Positions 53,449-62,537 of a DNA stretch of 64,000 nucleotides are shown here, piece after piece (position 1 is the stretch's first letter; each line of letters starts with the position of its first letter). Origin of the DNA: Ochrobactrum quorumnocens. Its GTDB lineage: Bacteria > Pseudomonadota > Alphaproteobacteria > Rhizobiales > Rhizobiaceae. Location of the stretch: positions 310,001 through 374,000 of the forward strand of contig NZ_CP022605.1 in assembly GCF_002278035.1 (NCBI RefSeq), read 5' to 3'. The notes under the pieces are model-generated. The model made no database searches. It was given only the letters and a program-made list of their open reading frames with translations, and had not been told where the DNA came from. Position numbers and translations under genes: made by a program.

Positions 53449-54678
53449 CTAACTAAAGAGAATATCCCTGTCCCGCGCATAATCGGCAAGAAGGGGCAAG
53501 CTCGCAGCACCCAATACACGGGCGTCACTGCCGATATTGCCTTCAACTATTTCGACCGGCGCCACCCCCTGAACTTCCATTTGCGCTACTTTCTCGCGGG
53601 TCCGGCAAACCAGCTCAGCACGCACGTGTGACGGGAACCCGCCGTCGATCACCACATTGTGGAAGTCGATTACCGAAATTGCCGAAGCGATGACAAAGGC
53701 AAGGCCGTCGGAAGCCTGTTCCGTCCAACGATCAAGAACGCCACCCAGATGACTCCAATCCTCGGATTTATGCCAGATTACGCTGGGATCACCGCCCGAC
53801 TGCACGATCATGCGTTCAAGCAGATAGATCGACGCGCATTGTATGAGCCGTTTAGGCGCTTCGCCTGCAACAGGTGAAGGTACAGGCGCAGAACCGATCG
53901 ACCCCGCATAGCCACGGCGCCCCGGGTACAAAGCACCATCGAGTACCACACCACCGCCGACAAGCGTGGCAAAAAACACGTAAAGGAAATCCTGATATTT
54001 TCGGCCGACACCAAAGGCCATCTCGGCTGCGCAGGCAGCAGTGGCATCATTATAGGAATAAACTGGCATAGAGAAAACCTGCTCGATGTGCGTCTTGAGA
54101 TCAAAAGCCTTCCAAGCATCAACAACGGCGTGGGGCGCACCTACCTCTTCTTCCCAGCTCCACATTTCAGATGGCATCGCAATTCCGATGCCCCGTACCC
54201 GCCCCAGCTGGATCCTCGTCAAGTTATCGATGATTTCGTTGATCCCTTTGTCAACAAAACCAACCAGCAAAGCCGGTGTGGGATACGCAAAATTAAGACT
54301 GATTAGGCGGCGCACCTGCCCTGCCATATCCATCAGCACAAGTTCAGCCGTCCGGCGCCCTACTTTGACGCCGATCGAAAAGGCACCTTCTGGATTAAGT
54401 GACATTGGCACGGAAGGCTGGCCAACTTTGCCCCGTTGTGGCTCTCCGCGCAAAAGCAAGCCATCGCTTTCCAACTGGCTCATGATCACCGAACTCGCCT
54501 GAGCCGAAAGCCCGGTCATGCGCGAAACCTCGCCTTTTGATAGGGGGCCATGAGAGCGGATGAGCGAAAGAACCAGTCGCTCATTATAAAGCTTCATTCC
54601 GGTCTGATTTGTGCCCCGGCTCGGATCACTCAAGCTTGGCGGAAACTCTTCAGGTCCATCCATCTTAAACAAAGCCAC
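53449..54678 (-). CDS. ROK-family transcriptional repressor (FrcR/NagC-like)
   Basis: A 409-residue regulator. The N-terminal winged HTH (residues about 27-80) reads NERLVLSLIRSHGPLSKGEVSRMTGLSAQASSVIMSQLESDGLLLRG. The ROK sugar-binding domain follows (GVKVGRRTAELVLMDM, YSYNDATAACAAEMAFGVG, LVGGGVVLDGALYPGRRGYAGSIGS). The CxCGxxGC zinc motif of the kinases is absent here. It is divergent from the importer genes and heads the leftward kinase/phosphatase unit. It probably binds the palindromes at 54823-54849 and 54911-54931 and is released by the sugar or its phosphate. Confidence 0.88.
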   Translation of the reverse strand: MALFKMDGPEEFPPSLSDPSRGTNQTGMKLYNERLVLSLIRSHGPLSKGEVSRMTGLSAQASSVIMSQLESDGLLLRGEPQRGKVGQPSVPMSLNPEGAFSIGVKVGRRTAELVLMDMAGQVRRLISLNFAYPTPALLVGFVDKGINEIIDNLTRIQLGRVRGIGIAMPSEMWSWEEEVGAPHAVVDAWKAFDLKTHIEQVFSMPVYSYNDATAACAAEMAFGVGRKYQDFLYVFFATLVGGGVVLDGALYPGRRGYAGSIGSAPVPSPVAGEAPKRLIQCASIYLLERMIVQSGGDPSVIWHKSEDWSHLGGVLDRWTEQASDGLAFVIASAISVIDFHNVVIDGGFPSHVRAELVCRTREKVAQMEVQGVAPVEIVEGNIGSDARVLGAASLPLLADYARDRDILFS

Positions 54679-54822
54679 CTCCCCAGTTCAAAAATCGCAT
54701 TATACACGTCAATTGCGCAAAACGGTGCGCCAGTTTCTCGGTGCGCGAACTGAGATCGCATCACGTTCCTACTGCTCTGAACCTTAGCATCCATAATTAG
54801 AAATTTCTATCAATACGTCAAT

Positions 54823-54849
54823 ATATAAATCATACCGCATGATTTATAT
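54823..54849. promoter_or_regulatory. Palindromic operator candidate 1 (ROK repressor)
   Basis: Perfect 11-bp inverted repeat, ATATAAATCAT and ATGATTTATAT, with a 5-bp ACCGC spacer, in the AT-rich divergent region. Confidence 0.7.
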
Positions 54850-54910
54850 GACCATAAATAAGGATTTTTCATTATTTTCTAAGAGTTCGTGAAGTTGCGT
54901 TCTTTTTATT

Positions 54911-54937
54911 AAATCATCCGGTATTATATATTGACAC
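54911..54937 (+). promoter_or_regulatory. Palindromic operator candidate 2 with adjacent -35-like TTGACA
   Basis: TAAATCAT, 5-bp spacer, ATTATATA (6 of 8 bases symmetric), the same arm and spacing as candidate 1. It is followed at 54932 by TTGACA, a consensus -35 element for the importer genes; the -10 is not obvious. The two operator centres are about 85 bp apart, close to eight helical turns. Confidence 0.55.
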
Positions 54938-55041
54938 AGGCGCAGATAGCTGATTGCAATTAAGAGCCAGCGCTGCGGAGGAGGAACTGTCAGTCTGGAG
55001 GCACTTGTTCGAAGCCGGCTACACCGGCACTGGGAGGAATG

Positions 55042-56064
55042 ATGCGGAAATATTTCACACTTATGGTTTCGACACTCGCATTCACTTCGCTGTCATACGG
55101 CAATGCTCGCGCTGATGAAGCAAGCGTCTGCCTGGTAACGAAAACAGAGAATAATCCATTCTTTGTAAAGATGAAGGAAGGCGCGACCGCCAAGGCTGCA
55201 GAACTAGGCATGAAACTACTCAGCTATGCGGGCAAAGCGGAAGGAGATGTCGACACACAGATCTCAGCAATTGAGTCCTGTGTCGCGGCGGGAGCAAAAG
55301 GCATCCTTTTGGTGCCAAATGACTCAAGCGCACTTGTGCCTGTCGTAAAGCAGGCGCGGGATCAGGGCGTGCTGGTCGTCGCACTCGACACGCCACTCGC
55401 GCCAGCCGACGCAGCCGATGCAACCTTCGCTACCGACAATTTTAAAGCGGGTGTTCTGATCGGTGAATGGGCAAAGGGCCGTATGGGAGAGAAAGCCAGC
55501 GATGCGAAAATCGCACTTCTCAATCTTAATGCGCAGCAAATTACGGTTGATTACATGCGCAATCAGGGCTTCATGTCTGGTTTCGGGATCGACATCAAAA
55601 ACAAGACCCGCATTGGCGATGAGGACGACGGCCGAATTATTGGAAATGAAGCCAGTAACTCCAACGAAGAAGGCGGGCGTACGGCGATGGAAAGCCTGCT
55701 GCAAGTCAATCCAGAGATAAATCTGGTCTACACCATCAACGAGCCCGCTGCAGCCGGGGCACATGAAGCGATCAAGGCTGCAGGACTTGAAGACCAGATC
55801 ACCATTGTGTCCATTGATGGTGGGTGTCCCGGCGTCAATAACGTCAAACAAGGCATTATTGGAGCGACATCGATGCAGTTCCCATTGCAGATGGCTTCGA
55901 TGGGTGTGGAAGCTATCAAGACATTCGTGGATAGTGGAAAGAAGCCACAAACCTCGGATGGGCTGGATTTTGTCGACACTGGCACCGAACTTGTTACCGA
56001 CCATCCGGTAGAAGGCACAAAATCAATGTCATCGGAAGAAGCGCTCAAAAAATGCTGGGGCTAG
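55042..56064 (+). CDS. frcB: Sugar ABC substrate-binding protein, FrcB-like
   Basis: A 340-residue periplasmic sugar-binding protein of the ribose-binding family, closest in memory to Sinorhizobium FrcB (fructose). Sec signal [18 protein letters not shown], cleaved near ARADE. Landmarks include [92 protein letters not shown] and [27 protein letters not shown], ending EALKKCWG. The GGGAGGA site fits the second of two adjacent ATG codons (55042). It is first of the rightward importer operon facing a ROK repressor gene. Confidence 0.9.
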   Translation: MRKYFTLMVSTLAFTSLSYGNARADEASVCLVTKTENNPFFVKMKEGATAKAAELGMKLLSYAGKAEGDVDTQISAIESCVAAGAKGILLVPNDSSALVPVVKQARDQGVLVVALDTPLAPADAADATFATDNFKAGVLIGEWAKGRMGEKASDAKIALLNLNAQQITVDYMRNQGFMSGFGIDIKNKTRIGDEDDGRIIGNEASNSNEEGGRTAMESLLQVNPEINLVYTINEPAAAGAHEAIKAAGLEDQITIVSIDGGCPGVNNVKQGIIGATSMQFPLQMASMGVEAIKTFVDSGKKPQTSDGLDFVDTGTELVTDHPVEGTKSMSSEEALKKCWG

Positions 56065-56154
56065 TCCAATATTCCGCAAAAATCTGACAAGGAATGCGGG
56101 TGGCTCTTCGGTGTCCAACCGCGATCGTCAAGGTCATGAAGAAAGATCGTTGTC

Positions 56155-57225
56155 ATGTCAAACGCCCAGACATCGCAGGAAATCCTGCCTAAAATCGCGA
56201 CCAGTCAGCCGGATCATGCGCAGTTTGAAACAACCGATGCCGGGCTTCTCGCCCGCATCCAACGCTTCTTTCACAGCTACCCTACCACAGTTCCACTCGT
56301 CGTACTCATTCTCTCGCTGATTGGCTTCGGTATTGTGGCTGGGGACCGTTTTTTTTCCGCCTACAACATGTCGCTGATCGTGCAGCAAGTCTCGATTATC
56401 GGAATTCTCGCGGCAGCTCAAAGCCTGATAATTCTGACTGCCGGCATCGATCTATCTGTTGCGGCTATTATGGTACTTAGCTCTGTCATTGCTGGAAATC
56501 TTGCTGTCAACCTTGGGACTCCTGTCAGTTTCTCACTCATAATCGCCTTTTTGTGCGGCACGGCAATTGGTCTTTTCAACGGATTTCTCATCACCAAAGT
56601 CAAGTTGCCGCCTTTCATTGCCACTTTGGGTACCTGGAACATCTTTTATGCACTCAACCTCTATTTATCCGGTGCCCAGTCCATCAGGGGAACCGAGATT
56701 GATGTTACAGCGCCAGCACTCAAGTTCTTCGGCAACACCATTTCTATCCTAGGGGCACAGATCAGCTACGGTTCTCTTTTACTGATCGCCCTATTTGCGA
56801 TCCTCTGGTACGCGCTTTCACGCACGTCTTGGGGGCGTCATGTCTACGCAGTGGGCGATGACCCGGAGGCTGCAAAGCTTGCTGGTATTCGCACTGATCG
56901 CGTCCTAATCTCGGTTTACGCTGTTGCGGGCTTCATCTGTGCCCTTGCAGGCTGGTCTGCAATCGGGCGTGTGGGGTCAGTATCTCCTACCAGCTTCTTC
57001 GAGGGCAATCTGCAGTCGATTACGGCCGTAGTGATTGGTGGAATATCATTGTTTGGGGGCCGCGGCTCCATTCTTGGTCCTTTGATCGGGGCTCTCATCG
57101 TTGGTGTTTTCCAGTCCGGCTTACGCATTGCGGGGGTCGATGTGCTTTGGCAACTCTTCGCAATCGGCTGGCTCATCCTGCTTGCCGTGGCCGTTGACCA
57201 GTGGATCAGAAAGGTATCAGCATGA
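56155..57225 (+). CDS. frcC: Sugar ABC permease, FrcC-like
   Basis: A 356-residue permease of the RbsC group. After a hydrophilic N-terminus of about 40 residues, many membrane helices follow: VPLVVLILSLIGFGIVAGDRFF, then SIIGILAAAQSLIILTAGIDLSVAAIMVLSSVIAG, the GIDLSVG-type motif of the family. The cytoplasmic loop SWGRHVYAVGDDPEAAKLAGIRTDRV and GGISLFGGRGSILGPLIGALIVGV are typical. It overlaps the ATPase gene by 4 bases (ATGA). Confidence 0.9.
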   Translation: MSNAQTSQEILPKIATSQPDHAQFETTDAGLLARIQRFFHSYPTTVPLVVLILSLIGFGIVAGDRFFSAYNMSLIVQQVSIIGILAAAQSLIILTAGIDLSVAAIMVLSSVIAGNLAVNLGTPVSFSLIIAFLCGTAIGLFNGFLITKVKLPPFIATLGTWNIFYALNLYLSGAQSIRGTEIDVTAPALKFFGNTISILGAQISYGSLLLIALFAILWYALSRTSWGRHVYAVGDDPEAAKLAGIRTDRVLISVYAVAGFICALAGWSAIGRVGSVSPTSFFEGNLQSITAVVIGGISLFGGRGSILGPLIGALIVGVFQSGLRIAGVDVLWQLFAIGWLILLAVAVDQWIRKVSA

Positions 57226-58001
57226 CCCTCACTCCCGTACTGCAGGCGAAAGGCCTCTCCAAAAAATATGGACGTGTTGTAGCTATAGACGGCGCTGATT
57301 TCGAGCTGATGCCGGGAGAAATTCTGGCAGTCATCGGTGACAATGGCGCAGGCAAATCGAGCTTGATCCGTGCCCTCTCTGGTGCACTTAAAACCGATAG
57401 TGGTGAAATCCTGTTAGATGGCAAACCGATAAATTTCTCAACGCCAATGGAGGCTCGACAAGCAGGTATTGAAACAGTCTATCAGACACTTGCCCTGTCA
57501 CCGGCCCTGTCGATCAGCGATAATATGTTCCTTGGCCGCGAAATTCACAGCAAGGGTTTAATGGGCAAGTACTTTCGACAGCTCGACCGCCAAACCATGG
57601 ATCGCGTAGCACGCGATAAGCTTAACGAACTGGGCCTGATGACAATTCAGAATATCGCTCAGCCGGTCGAAACTCTTTCGGGTGGCCAACGTCAGGGGAT
57701 CGCCGTTGCACGCGCCGCAGCCTTCGGGTCAAAAGTCATCATTATGGATGAGCCGACAGCAGCACTTGGTGTCAAGGAAAGCCAGAAAGTTCTCGAATTA
57801 ATCAAAACCGTGCGCTCGCGCGGGGTGCCAATCGTGCTCATCAGCCACAACATGCCCCACGTTTTCGAATTGGCGGACCGTATCCATATACACCGGCTCG
57901 GCAAGCGACTAGCCGTGGTGCGCCCGACAGAATTTTCAATGTCGGACGTGGTGGCAATGATGACAGGCGCCATGCAGCCCCCATCTGAAATGCTGCAGTG
58001 A
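57222..58001 (+). CDS. frcA: Sugar ABC transporter ATPase, FrcA-like
   Basis: A 259-residue single-domain ATPase. Walker A is IGDNGAGKSSLIRAL, signature LSGGQRQGIAVARA, Walker B VIIMDEPTAALGVKES, H-loop VLISHNMPHVFELADR. Unlike RbsA it has only one ATPase domain, as in the fructose importer FrcA. I start at ATG 57222 (MTLTPVLQAKGLS), coupled to the permease stop. It completes a BCA-ordered importer. Confidence 0.9.
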   Translation: MTLTPVLQAKGLSKKYGRVVAIDGADFELMPGEILAVIGDNGAGKSSLIRALSGALKTDSGEILLDGKPINFSTPMEARQAGIETVYQTLALSPALSISDNMFLGREIHSKGLMGKYFRQLDRQTMDRVARDKLNELGLMTIQNIAQPVETLSGGQRQGIAVARAAAFGSKVIIMDEPTAALGVKESQKVLELIKTVRSRGVPIVLISHNMPHVFELADRIHIHRLGKRLAVVRPTEFSMSDVVAMMTGAMQPPSEMLQ

Positions 58002-58076
58002 TCTCATTGAACAGAACCGCGACGCTCGGACCCTTGCACCAAACCTCCGCAACTTTGCATGCTTAAAAGGTGTACC

Positions 58077-58922
58077 TTGAAATTTTGCTTCAATACTTTC
58101 GCGTTCAGCAGTTTTCCCACATTTTTGCCAACCTATTCCCTTAAAGAGACGATACGCATTCTGGCCGAGATTGGGTATGATGCTGTTGAGATCGGATGTT
58201 GTGCGCCCCACGCTTGGCCAGATCATCTTTCCAAAGATGATCGCAAGGAAATCGCCAAGGCGGCAAAGGGTGAAGATATTGCGATATCAAGCCTCTTGCC
58301 GGCTATTGGTGGAGGGTTTGGTTGCAACCCCTGCTCAACTCTGGCAGCTGAACGACAGGCTACAATCGATCATTATATGAAAATCATCGATCTTGCACAT
58401 GACCTTAATGCCGGAATGATAATTTATATCGGCGGGTGGCGCGCGCAGGGCATGTCGCAGTCTGACGGTTGGGCTTATAGTCTGAGTTGTCTACAACAGG
58501 TTGCAGCCTATGCTAGCGCTGCCGAAATCCAGATTGCAATTGAACCCACAACAGCCGACACAAATCTCGTTGATAACGCTGCAGACGCGCGGCGCATGAT
58601 GGCTGAATGCGAAGCCACCAATGTCGGACTTATGTTTGATAGCTGTCATGTAGTCTTTGATGGCCAAAGCCCGCAATCGTATGTCCACGCCATGAGCGAC
58701 GCGTTGCTACACCTTCACGCTGCCGATACCGGACGCACCGCGATTGGAAAGGGTAAAATCGACTGGGACAGCCTGCTTAAGTCACTGTTAGAGTATCAGT
58801 ATAAAGGCTATTTCACGGTGGAAACAGGCTTTGGCAGTAGAGACGTCGATCCAGTCGATGTCGCCCGCTTCAGCCTTTCGTATTTGCGAGAACGATTAAG
58901 TTTTCTGCACGAATGCCGCTAA
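58077..58922 (+). CDS. Sugar isomerase/epimerase-type TIM-barrel protein
   Basis: A 281-residue protein of the xylose-isomerase-like TIM-barrel family (AP endonuclease 2 superfamily), which includes tagatose/psicose 3-epimerases. Landmarks are LKETIRILAEIGYDAVEIGCCAPHAWPDHLS, metal ligand Glu in IQIAIEPTTADTNLVDNAADARRMM, Asp and His in VGLMFDSCHVVFDG, and HLHAADTGRTAIGKGKIDW, then YFTVETGFGSRD. Family proteins start at KFCFNTFAFSSFP, so I use a TTG at 58077 with AAAGG upstream instead of the ATG at 58059. It follows the importer and likely converts the imported sugar or its relative. Confidence 0.82.
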   Translation: MKFCFNTFAFSSFPTFLPTYSLKETIRILAEIGYDAVEIGCCAPHAWPDHLSKDDRKEIAKAAKGEDIAISSLLPAIGGGFGCNPCSTLAAERQATIDHYMKIIDLAHDLNAGMIIYIGGWRAQGMSQSDGWAYSLSCLQQVAAYASAAEIQIAIEPTTADTNLVDNAADARRMMAECEATNVGLMFDSCHVVFDGQSPQSYVHAMSDALLHLHAADTGRTAIGKGKIDWDSLLKSLLEYQYKGYFTVETGFGSRDVDPVDVARFSLSYLRERLSFLHECR

Positions 58923-59516
58923 GGTCAATTTCTAACGAGCAGATGCATTAGTAACTCGCTGTTTGGTTGCGGAACATGATTGGGATGAGGTAGGATGGGC
59001 TATTGCTGAAAATGCGTGGCGTTTCGACACCATGATCAATGAGGCCCTGTGATGATGCAAATCCATCCTCAAGCCCGAACGACCCCTGCGTGCGAGCAGA
59101 AATTGCCCGATCAACAGAGCCGACAGGCATCGTCGTCAGACGCTATGGCATCAGTGATGAGACACTCTGCATGAAGTTAAAAGCTTGGCAACGGCATTTT
59201 CGTTAGCACGTGCAGCCACTTCATGTTCAGAGTGCCAGTCAAGAATCCTGGCTCCAACCCAAAGCCGACGAACCACGTTGCCAAATGCGTTAAAAGCAGA
59301 ATTGAAAAAAATTTTGCTTCGACATGCCATAATGGAAGGCATGATGCCCTGGGGGCAGCTTTTCCATGTTGCTAACACTACCCGACTTGCCATTCCCCTG
59401 CGTCCTCGGGAATGGTTGGAAGATCGTCGTACACGAATGGAAAATGGGTTGAAAACACTAGCGCGCGCAGCGTGCAACGGGACAATCTCTGGCGGAACCA
59501 TCAACACGCTACGAGT
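58923..59516. other. Accessory region without a recognised gene
   Basis: About 590 bp between the epimerase gene and an IS6 remnant. A minus-strand frame covers 59151-59576 with the stretch VVRRLWVGARILDWHSEHEVAARA, but I do not recognise it, and its 5' part overlaps the IS6 remnant in another frame. The 60-bp repeat at 59183-59242 is here. It is probably mobile-element debris. Confidence 0.5.
59183..59242. repeat. Dispersed repeat, copy B
   Basis: A 60-bp segment matching 9918-9976. A 16-bp piece of the same motif (gattgccagtcaagaa) recurs at 62357-62372. Minus-strand translation gives LDWHSEHEVAARANE. Confidence 0.6.
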
Positions 59517-59729
59517 GAAGGGTTGGATGTTTACGCTTCTGAGCCTGATCTGCAATCTGCGGCGCGTAACGAACAATCCAATGATTCAATGTTGCATGGT
59601 CAACGTCCACCCCACGCTCGGCCAGATCTCCTGAAGATCACGATAAGAAACGGAATAACGAACATAGAAGAACACTGCATAAAGGATGACACTTTTGGGG
59701 AAATGAAAACCTTTGAAATCAATCGCCAT
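59517..59729 (-). mobile_element. IS6-family transposase N-terminal remnant, frameshifted
   Basis: On the minus strand from ATG 59729, MAIDFKGFHFPKSVILYAVFFYVRYSVSYRDLQEI matches the start of IS6/IS26-type transposases. A 1-base loss near 59632 forces a frame change to LAERGVDVDHATLNHWIVRYAPQIADQAQKRKHPT, after which a stop and unrelated sequence follow. The DDE catalytic core is absent. AGGTGA precedes the ATG. Confidence 0.85.
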
Positions 59730-60003
59730 AGCCAGTCACCTCACTCAATTATTCCCACCGAAACGACAATAGCGCAGCAGAAATGAAAATTTCGCGCCAG
59801 AACCCGGGGAAGTGCTTCGGCTACAGAGTCCCCCCCGAACTCATTTCCCGATCATTCGCAGAACGGAGCCTGATCTCCCCTTGTGGCGTCTGTCATTGAT
59901 TTTCACGGAGTGACCTCATTCAGATTCGAAATTCATTGAATAGGATTGGTTTTCATGACACAATGCGAGTGAAAAAGAATTTCATGGGAAAGTATCAAAA
60001 ATC

Positions 60004-61545
60004 ATGCTTCTTGGGCAAAAGAAGCCATTTTCAGGCCAAGTAAGCTTTTTTCACGACCGTCGCCTGCCGGAACGAGCAATCCCGGTCGGATACGCGTCCC
60101 TAATCGACGCTTTCGAGCTCGCTGTTCCCGTGCCGATCAACCTCGCCGCCATCGGTGCGCGCCACAAAGTCTATCAAGCTGACGACTGGAAGCTTTATAC
60201 GCCACGCCACCAACCAGACGCTAGTCTCACAGGTCATCTGACCTTCGCTTTACGTTACGAAGGTCTGGACCTAGCCGTCCTTAAAGCCCTGTTTCAGGCT
60301 ACTGGGCCAAGGCCACTTATCGAGATCGTGCATGCAGCGCCGACCGGTGCGTATGCGCGGCGTCTCTGGTTTCTTTATGAATGGCTGCTCGACACCAGGC
60401 TCGATCTCGATGATGCAACCCAAGGCACATACGCCCTGGTCGTCGATCCCGATCTGCAGTGGGCAATCGATGGGACGACATCCTCTCGCCATCGGGTGAA
60501 GAATAATCTGCCGGGCACACCCGCCTTCTGCCCGATGATCTTCCGCACACCCAAGCTGGATGCTTTTATCGCCCGAGATCTCGGCGAGGAGGCTCGGCGC
60601 CTGATCGCTGAGGTGCCGGCCGATTTGCTTGCCCGTACTGCGGCCTTCCTGCTCCTTAAGGATTCACGGTCGAGTTTCCAGATTGAAGGCGAAGACCCTC
60701 CCCGGGACCGCATTCAACGCTGGGGACAGGTTATCGCGGAGGCCGGTCGCCATCCAATCGACCGTGCCGAACTGGAACGATTGCAGCGCATCGTTATTGG
60801 CGATGCGCGTTTCGTGCACCTTGGCCTGCGCGCTGATAGCGGCTTTGTCGGAGAGCATGATCGCCTGAGCGGCGCGCCCATTCCGGATCATGTCAGCGCC
60901 CGGCATGACGATCTGCCAACTCTGATCGAAGGATTGACCGCATTCGACCGCGGTGCAGCACGGCAACTGGACCCGGTATTAGCCGGGGCCACCCTTGCTT
61001 TCGGCTTCGTCTATATCCATCCGTTTGAGGACGGAAATGGACGCCTGCATCGTTACGTCATCCATCATGTTTTGGCGGAACGCGGTTTCAATCCGCCTGG
61101 GTTGGTGTTTCCTGTCTCGGCAGTCATTCTCGACCGCATTGATGAGTACCGGCACGTGTTGGAGACCTATTCCCGTCGCCTGTTGCCTTTTGTCCGCTGG
61201 CGACCGACCGAGCAAGGCAATGTCGAGGTGCTGAACGAGACGGTCGATTTTTATCGATATTTCGACGCAACGCCCCATGCGGAATTCCTGTTCGAATGCG
61301 TGGCGCGTACCATTGATATTGACCTGCCAGCAGAGACCGCCTTCCTGAAAACCTATGATAGTTTCAAGAATGAGGTCTCGCGCATGATTGACATGCCGGA
61401 CAGGCTGCTCGATCTCCTGTTCCGCTTTCTAAGCCAGAATGGCGGTAAGCTGTCGAAGCGTGCTCGCGAAAGGGAGTTTGCCGGCCTAGCTGAAGAGGAG
61501 GCTGCGCATATCGAGCTCATCTACACTGAATTGCTGCAGTCCTGA
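60004..61545 (+). CDS. Fic/DOC-family protein (class II, self-inhibited)
   Basis: A 513-residue Fic protein, expected to transfer AMP (or another nucleotide) to a hydroxyl group of a target protein. The catalytic motif HPFEDGNGRLHR at 339-350 fits HxFx(D/E)GNGRxxR fully. The inhibitory motif S224-FQI-E228-G229 fits (S/T)xxxE(G/N) and lies before the Fic core, as in class II enzymes. About 200 N-terminal residues (RLPERAIPVGYASLIDAFELAVP onwards) and about 110 C-terminal residues (LLDLLFRFLSQNGGKLSKRAR resembles a winged helix) flank it. There is no separate antitoxin gene. It sits between an IS6 remnant and a ParDE pair. The start is an ATG with a weak upstream site; a later start is possible. 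Confidence 0.9.
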   Translation: MLLGQKKPFSGQVSFFHDRRLPERAIPVGYASLIDAFELAVPVPINLAAIGARHKVYQADDWKLYTPRHQPDASLTGHLTFALRYEGLDLAVLKALFQATGPRPLIEIVHAAPTGAYARRLWFLYEWLLDTRLDLDDATQGTYALVVDPDLQWAIDGTTSSRHRVKNNLPGTPAFCPMIFRTPKLDAFIARDLGEEARRLIAEVPADLLARTAAFLLLKDSRSSFQIEGEDPPRDRIQRWGQVIAEAGRHPIDRAELERLQRIVIGDARFVHLGLRADSGFVGEHDRLSGAPIPDHVSARHDDLPTLIEGLTAFDRGAARQLDPVLAGATLAFGFVYIHPFEDGNGRLHRYVIHHVLAERGFNPPGLVFPVSAVILDRIDEYRHVLETYSRRLLPFVRWRPTEQGNVEVLNETVDFYRYFDATPHAEFLFECVARTIDIDLPAETAFLKTYDSFKNEVSRMIDMPDRLLDLLFRFLSQNGGKLSKRAREREFAGLAEEEAAHIELIYTELLQS

Positions 61546-61709
61546 TTGGGCTTTACCAACGATACGGCTGGGTTCGCCCGATTAAACGGTGCGAATTGGT
61601 TGGCCTGTTTCTGATTTTGAGTTAGAGTCAAGAACATGCCCACAATCTAAGGAAGATTAATTAGCGGCAGCTTCTGCTCTTCCCAATATCTCTGTGATCA
61701 GAATAAGCG

Positions 61710-62003
61710 TTAGAGAGGGTCGCTAATCCAGTCTTCAAATGCATTCCGTATCCTAAGTACAAATACGGATCCGTTTTGTTCGATTTGATAAACAATTAGA
61801 TGAGCTTTAAACGGATGAATACGAACAGGTGTAGAGATTTCTTCCCGTTCGCGTGCCATTTGTGGATTTTTGGCAATCAGATCCAACGTGTTAAACAGGT
61901 CCGAATGATATCGTTTGGCCTGTATAGGTCCGAATATTGCTATGCCGTGCTCTGCAATAGCAATTATATCTTCTTCCGCCTGAACTGAGAGACTGAATAT
62001 CAT
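61710..62003 (-). CDS. parE: ParE/RelE-type toxin
   Basis: A 97-residue toxin of the ParE group, which inhibits DNA gyrase. Features: IFSLSVQAEEDIIAIAEHGIAIFGPIQAKRYHSDLFNTLDLIAKNPQMAREREEIS helices, then VRIHPFKAHLIVYQIEQNGSVFVLRIRNAFEDW, which matches the ParE C-terminal strands. Its ATG overlaps the antitoxin stop by one base (TAATG), giving coupled translation. The order is antitoxin then toxin, both leftward. Confidence 0.9.
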   Translation of the reverse strand: MIFSLSVQAEEDIIAIAEHGIAIFGPIQAKRYHSDLFNTLDLIAKNPQMAREREEISTPVRIHPFKAHLIVYQIEQNGSVFVLRIRNAFEDWISDPL

Positions 62004-62257
62004 TAGTTGCGTTTCAGAGATTTTTCCGCGTTAGCAATTGCAATAGCGAAGAGATCATCACGCGAACGAGTTCCCTTGCCACTTTGTAGGCCATCGTCGA
62101 CAAATCGCTGCATTGCTGCGATCTTATCGCCACGCATCTGATCCTTACGGATCAAGTCGCGCACATAATCACTTACGTTCGAATAGCGCCCTGTTTTGGC
62201 CTGCGCCTCAACCCATTCTTTCATGGGATGAGGGAGCGATACATTCATCGTAGCCAT
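62003..62257 (-). CDS. parD: ParD-type antitoxin
   Basis: An 84-residue antitoxin with N-terminal ribbon-helix-helix domain (ATMNVSLPHPMKEWVEAQAKTGRYSNVSDYVRDLIRKDQMRGDKIAAMQRFVDDGLQSG), the usual ParD start, and a C-terminal helix (RDDLFAIAIANAEKSLKRN) that would cover the toxin. It precedes the ParE-like gene. ParD commonly represses its own promoter; no clear operator was identified. Confidence 0.92.
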   Translation of the reverse strand: MATMNVSLPHPMKEWVEAQAKTGRYSNVSDYVRDLIRKDQMRGDKIAAMQRFVDDGLQSGKGTRSRDDLFAIAIANAEKSLKRN

Positions 62258-62494
62258 CTAATTCTCCTATCTGTGCAATCCATAATCACAGATTGGCAAA
62301 GTTTGTCAATTTATTATCCACTCCTGCCGCTGCGTTGTACGCAAGCCACTTATTATGATTGCCAGTCAAGAACAAAGGCCGTCGAATTGAATTCCGGATC
62401 AAACTGAATCGTGCACTTCGCGTTTACTCTCCGAACGTACCTATCCGCATATCGATCTGAATGAGCGTTGCAACAAATCACACATCAATCAGCC

Positions 62495-62528
62495 CCCCAA
62501 GTAAAAGCTGATTCTAGTTTACTTGGGG
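62495..62528 (-). terminator. Hairpin downstream of sugar-binding-protein gene
   Basis: CCCCAAGTAAA, 12-base loop, TTTACTTGGGG: a perfect 11-bp stem 9 bp beyond the end of the binding-protein gene at 62538. No T run follows on the minus strand, so it may be a factor-dependent or 3'-stabilising structure. Confidence 0.6.
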
Positions 62529-62537
62529 ACTTGAATA

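Noticed and set aside
59151..59576. Long frames on both strands over 59151-59634
   Set aside because: They overlap the IS6 remnant in the wrong frame and resemble no known protein; treated as mobile-element debris.
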